Shown piece after piece: positions 7,213-7,897 of a DNA stretch of 7,897 nt. The stretch is from assembly GCF_020278625.1 (NCBI RefSeq), contig NZ_JADAKK010000051.1, forward strand, positions 1-7,897, written 5' to 3'. Below the pieces are notes generated by a model, which did no database searches, was not told where the DNA came from, and saw only the letters and a program-made list of their open reading frames with translations. The translations under genes were made by a program, and so were the position numbers. The DNA is from Wolbachia endosymbiont of Mansonella ozzardi. Its GTDB lineage: Bacteria > Pseudomonadota > Alphaproteobacteria > Rickettsiales > Anaplasmataceae. Position 1 is the first letter of the stretch, and each line of letters begins with the position of its first letter.

Positions 7213-7861
7213 TTACTCTAATTTATTAGCTTCTTCTTTTATACGTTTTTTGTACTCTTCTTCACTTTTTACTTTGACTTTATTTACTTCCATACTTGTA
7301 TCTTTTTGATTGAAGAAATCTCTATTGATGTAATAAAAAATAAGCACAGGTATCAGTGAAGTAATCAGATTTGATATAATACACGGGATTAAAATTATAG
7401 CAGCGACAATATAAATTAGGACTCTAGCTATAAACTTTAGTATTTTGGATAGTTTAGAATCGTTCTTGTGAGCACTAACAGCATTCAAAAAAAGGTAGAC
7501 ACACAATCGATGCTATTGTTGTAGTAGTAGGTACGATAATTGGAACAAGTAGAAGAGAGTTGATTAGCTTTTTCCAGGTACTAGCTGGCTTGGCGCTACT
7601 ACTTAGCGATTCAAGATGGTTTTTGCCAGCGTTGGCAACCCATTTTATACTTGATAAGACTCTCTCACTATTTTTTTAGATAAATTAACTTCTATTGGCT
7701 TTACCATATTTGTGATTATACCAATTATACTAATAACTAGTATAATTAACATGAAATTTTTACTTCCGTATTTTTTGTTATTACGGAACAAAAAAACTAC
7801 TTGACAACTTTCGCCATTACCTTTATCATAGTATTGGAGCTGTTGTTTATCTTCAGTCCAT
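7213..7861 (-). pseudogene. Multi-helix membrane protein, frameshifted
   Basis: The - strand frame is open from 7866 (TAA at 7869-7867). An ATG at 7861 is in a different frame, so the start is uncertain and the gene may extend past the window edge. The reading is WTEDKQQLQYYDKGNGESCQ, VVFLFRNNKKYGSKN, then a first helix MLIILVISIIGIITNMV. At the 7-base A-run (7677-7671 on the - strand) one A appears to be missing; restoring it gives KKNSERVLSSIKWVANAGKN and HLESLSSSAKPASTWKKLIN, then helix LLLVPIIVPTTTTIASIVCL. At the 7-base T-run (7493-7487) one extra T returns the reading to the first frame: FLNAVSAHKNDSKLSKILKF. Further helices IARVLIYIVAAIILIPCII and ITSLIPVLIFYYI follow, then a charged tail ending EEANKLE at 7213. 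The restored product has about 215 residues and four predicted helices. No family was recognised. The - strand fragment from TTG 7506 to 7213 alone is an open 97-codon piece. Confidence 0.65.
7723..7788. repeat. Two adjacent inverted repeats in the membrane-protein pseudogene
   Basis: AATTATACTA (7723-7732) is perfectly complementary to TAGTATAATT (7738-7747) with a 5-base loop. Only 16 bases on, TTCCGTA (7764-7770) pairs with TACGGAA (7782-7788) around an 11-base loop. Both lie in coding-like sequence for the first membrane helix and the residues before it. They may be fortuitous in DNA this AT-rich, although a perfect 10-base stem is above expectation. Confidence 0.4.
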
Positions 7862-7897
7862 ACAGATTAAACAACAAAAAAACTCAATGTACTTGGC

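Noticed and set aside
6895..7221. A 108-codon + strand frame
   Set aside because: The - strand reading across the same bases gives a more protein-like sequence (CVTRIADDGIKGGKEMI..., IIAGNLPDKIEDFAAGFGLHL) and has proper gene spacing to its - strand neighbour. The + strand frame has no ribosome binding site and odd composition.

Overview
The window reads as AT-rich chromosomal DNA of an obligate intracellular alphaproteobacterium, most likely Wolbachia (Rickettsiales, Anaplasmataceae). This rests on the style of the PdhB, MgtE and RF2 proteins, on two decayed ankyrin/coiled-coil genes with hydrophobic C-terminal tails, on palindromic intergenic debris, and on the amount of frameshifted coding sequence. 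The assignment comes from family recognition, not from a database search.

Layout. Positions 1-228 hold a small palindromic repeat remnant and a leader sequence. Positions 229-1348 and 1482-2274 are two tandem, paralogous, broken genes with ankyrin remnants; they share a leader and a hydrophobic tail. Three intact core genes follow: pdhB (2350-3348, +), mgtE (3345-4715, -) and prfB (4870-5974, +). pdhB and mgtE converge and overlap by 4 bases at their stop codons. mgtE and prfB diverge from a 154-base promoter region. From 6100 to the right edge everything is decaying again: a two-helix membrane protein gene on the + strand (6100-6768), and on the - strand two consecutive broken genes, a helical membrane protein (7213-7861) followed after 4 bases by an unrecognised protein (6814-7208).

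Function. The intact genes are housekeeping: pyruvate oxidation (E1 beta of pyruvate dehydrogenase), magnesium uptake and translation termination. They are not a functional operon. The best signal is the programmed +1 frameshift in prfB. The full 367-residue RF2 is recovered only by joining a 25-codon leader ORF (GTG at 4870) to the main frame at a CTT TAA C site preceded by AGGAGG. The in-frame stop is UAA rather than the usual UGA. The second point of interest is that two of the decayed genes carry pairs of opposite-sign frameshifts, in one case exactly at 7-base homopolymers. That is compatible with recent decay, sequence error or slippage. I see no defence system, CRISPR array, transposase, tRNA or rRNA, and no convincing previously undescribed multi-gene system.
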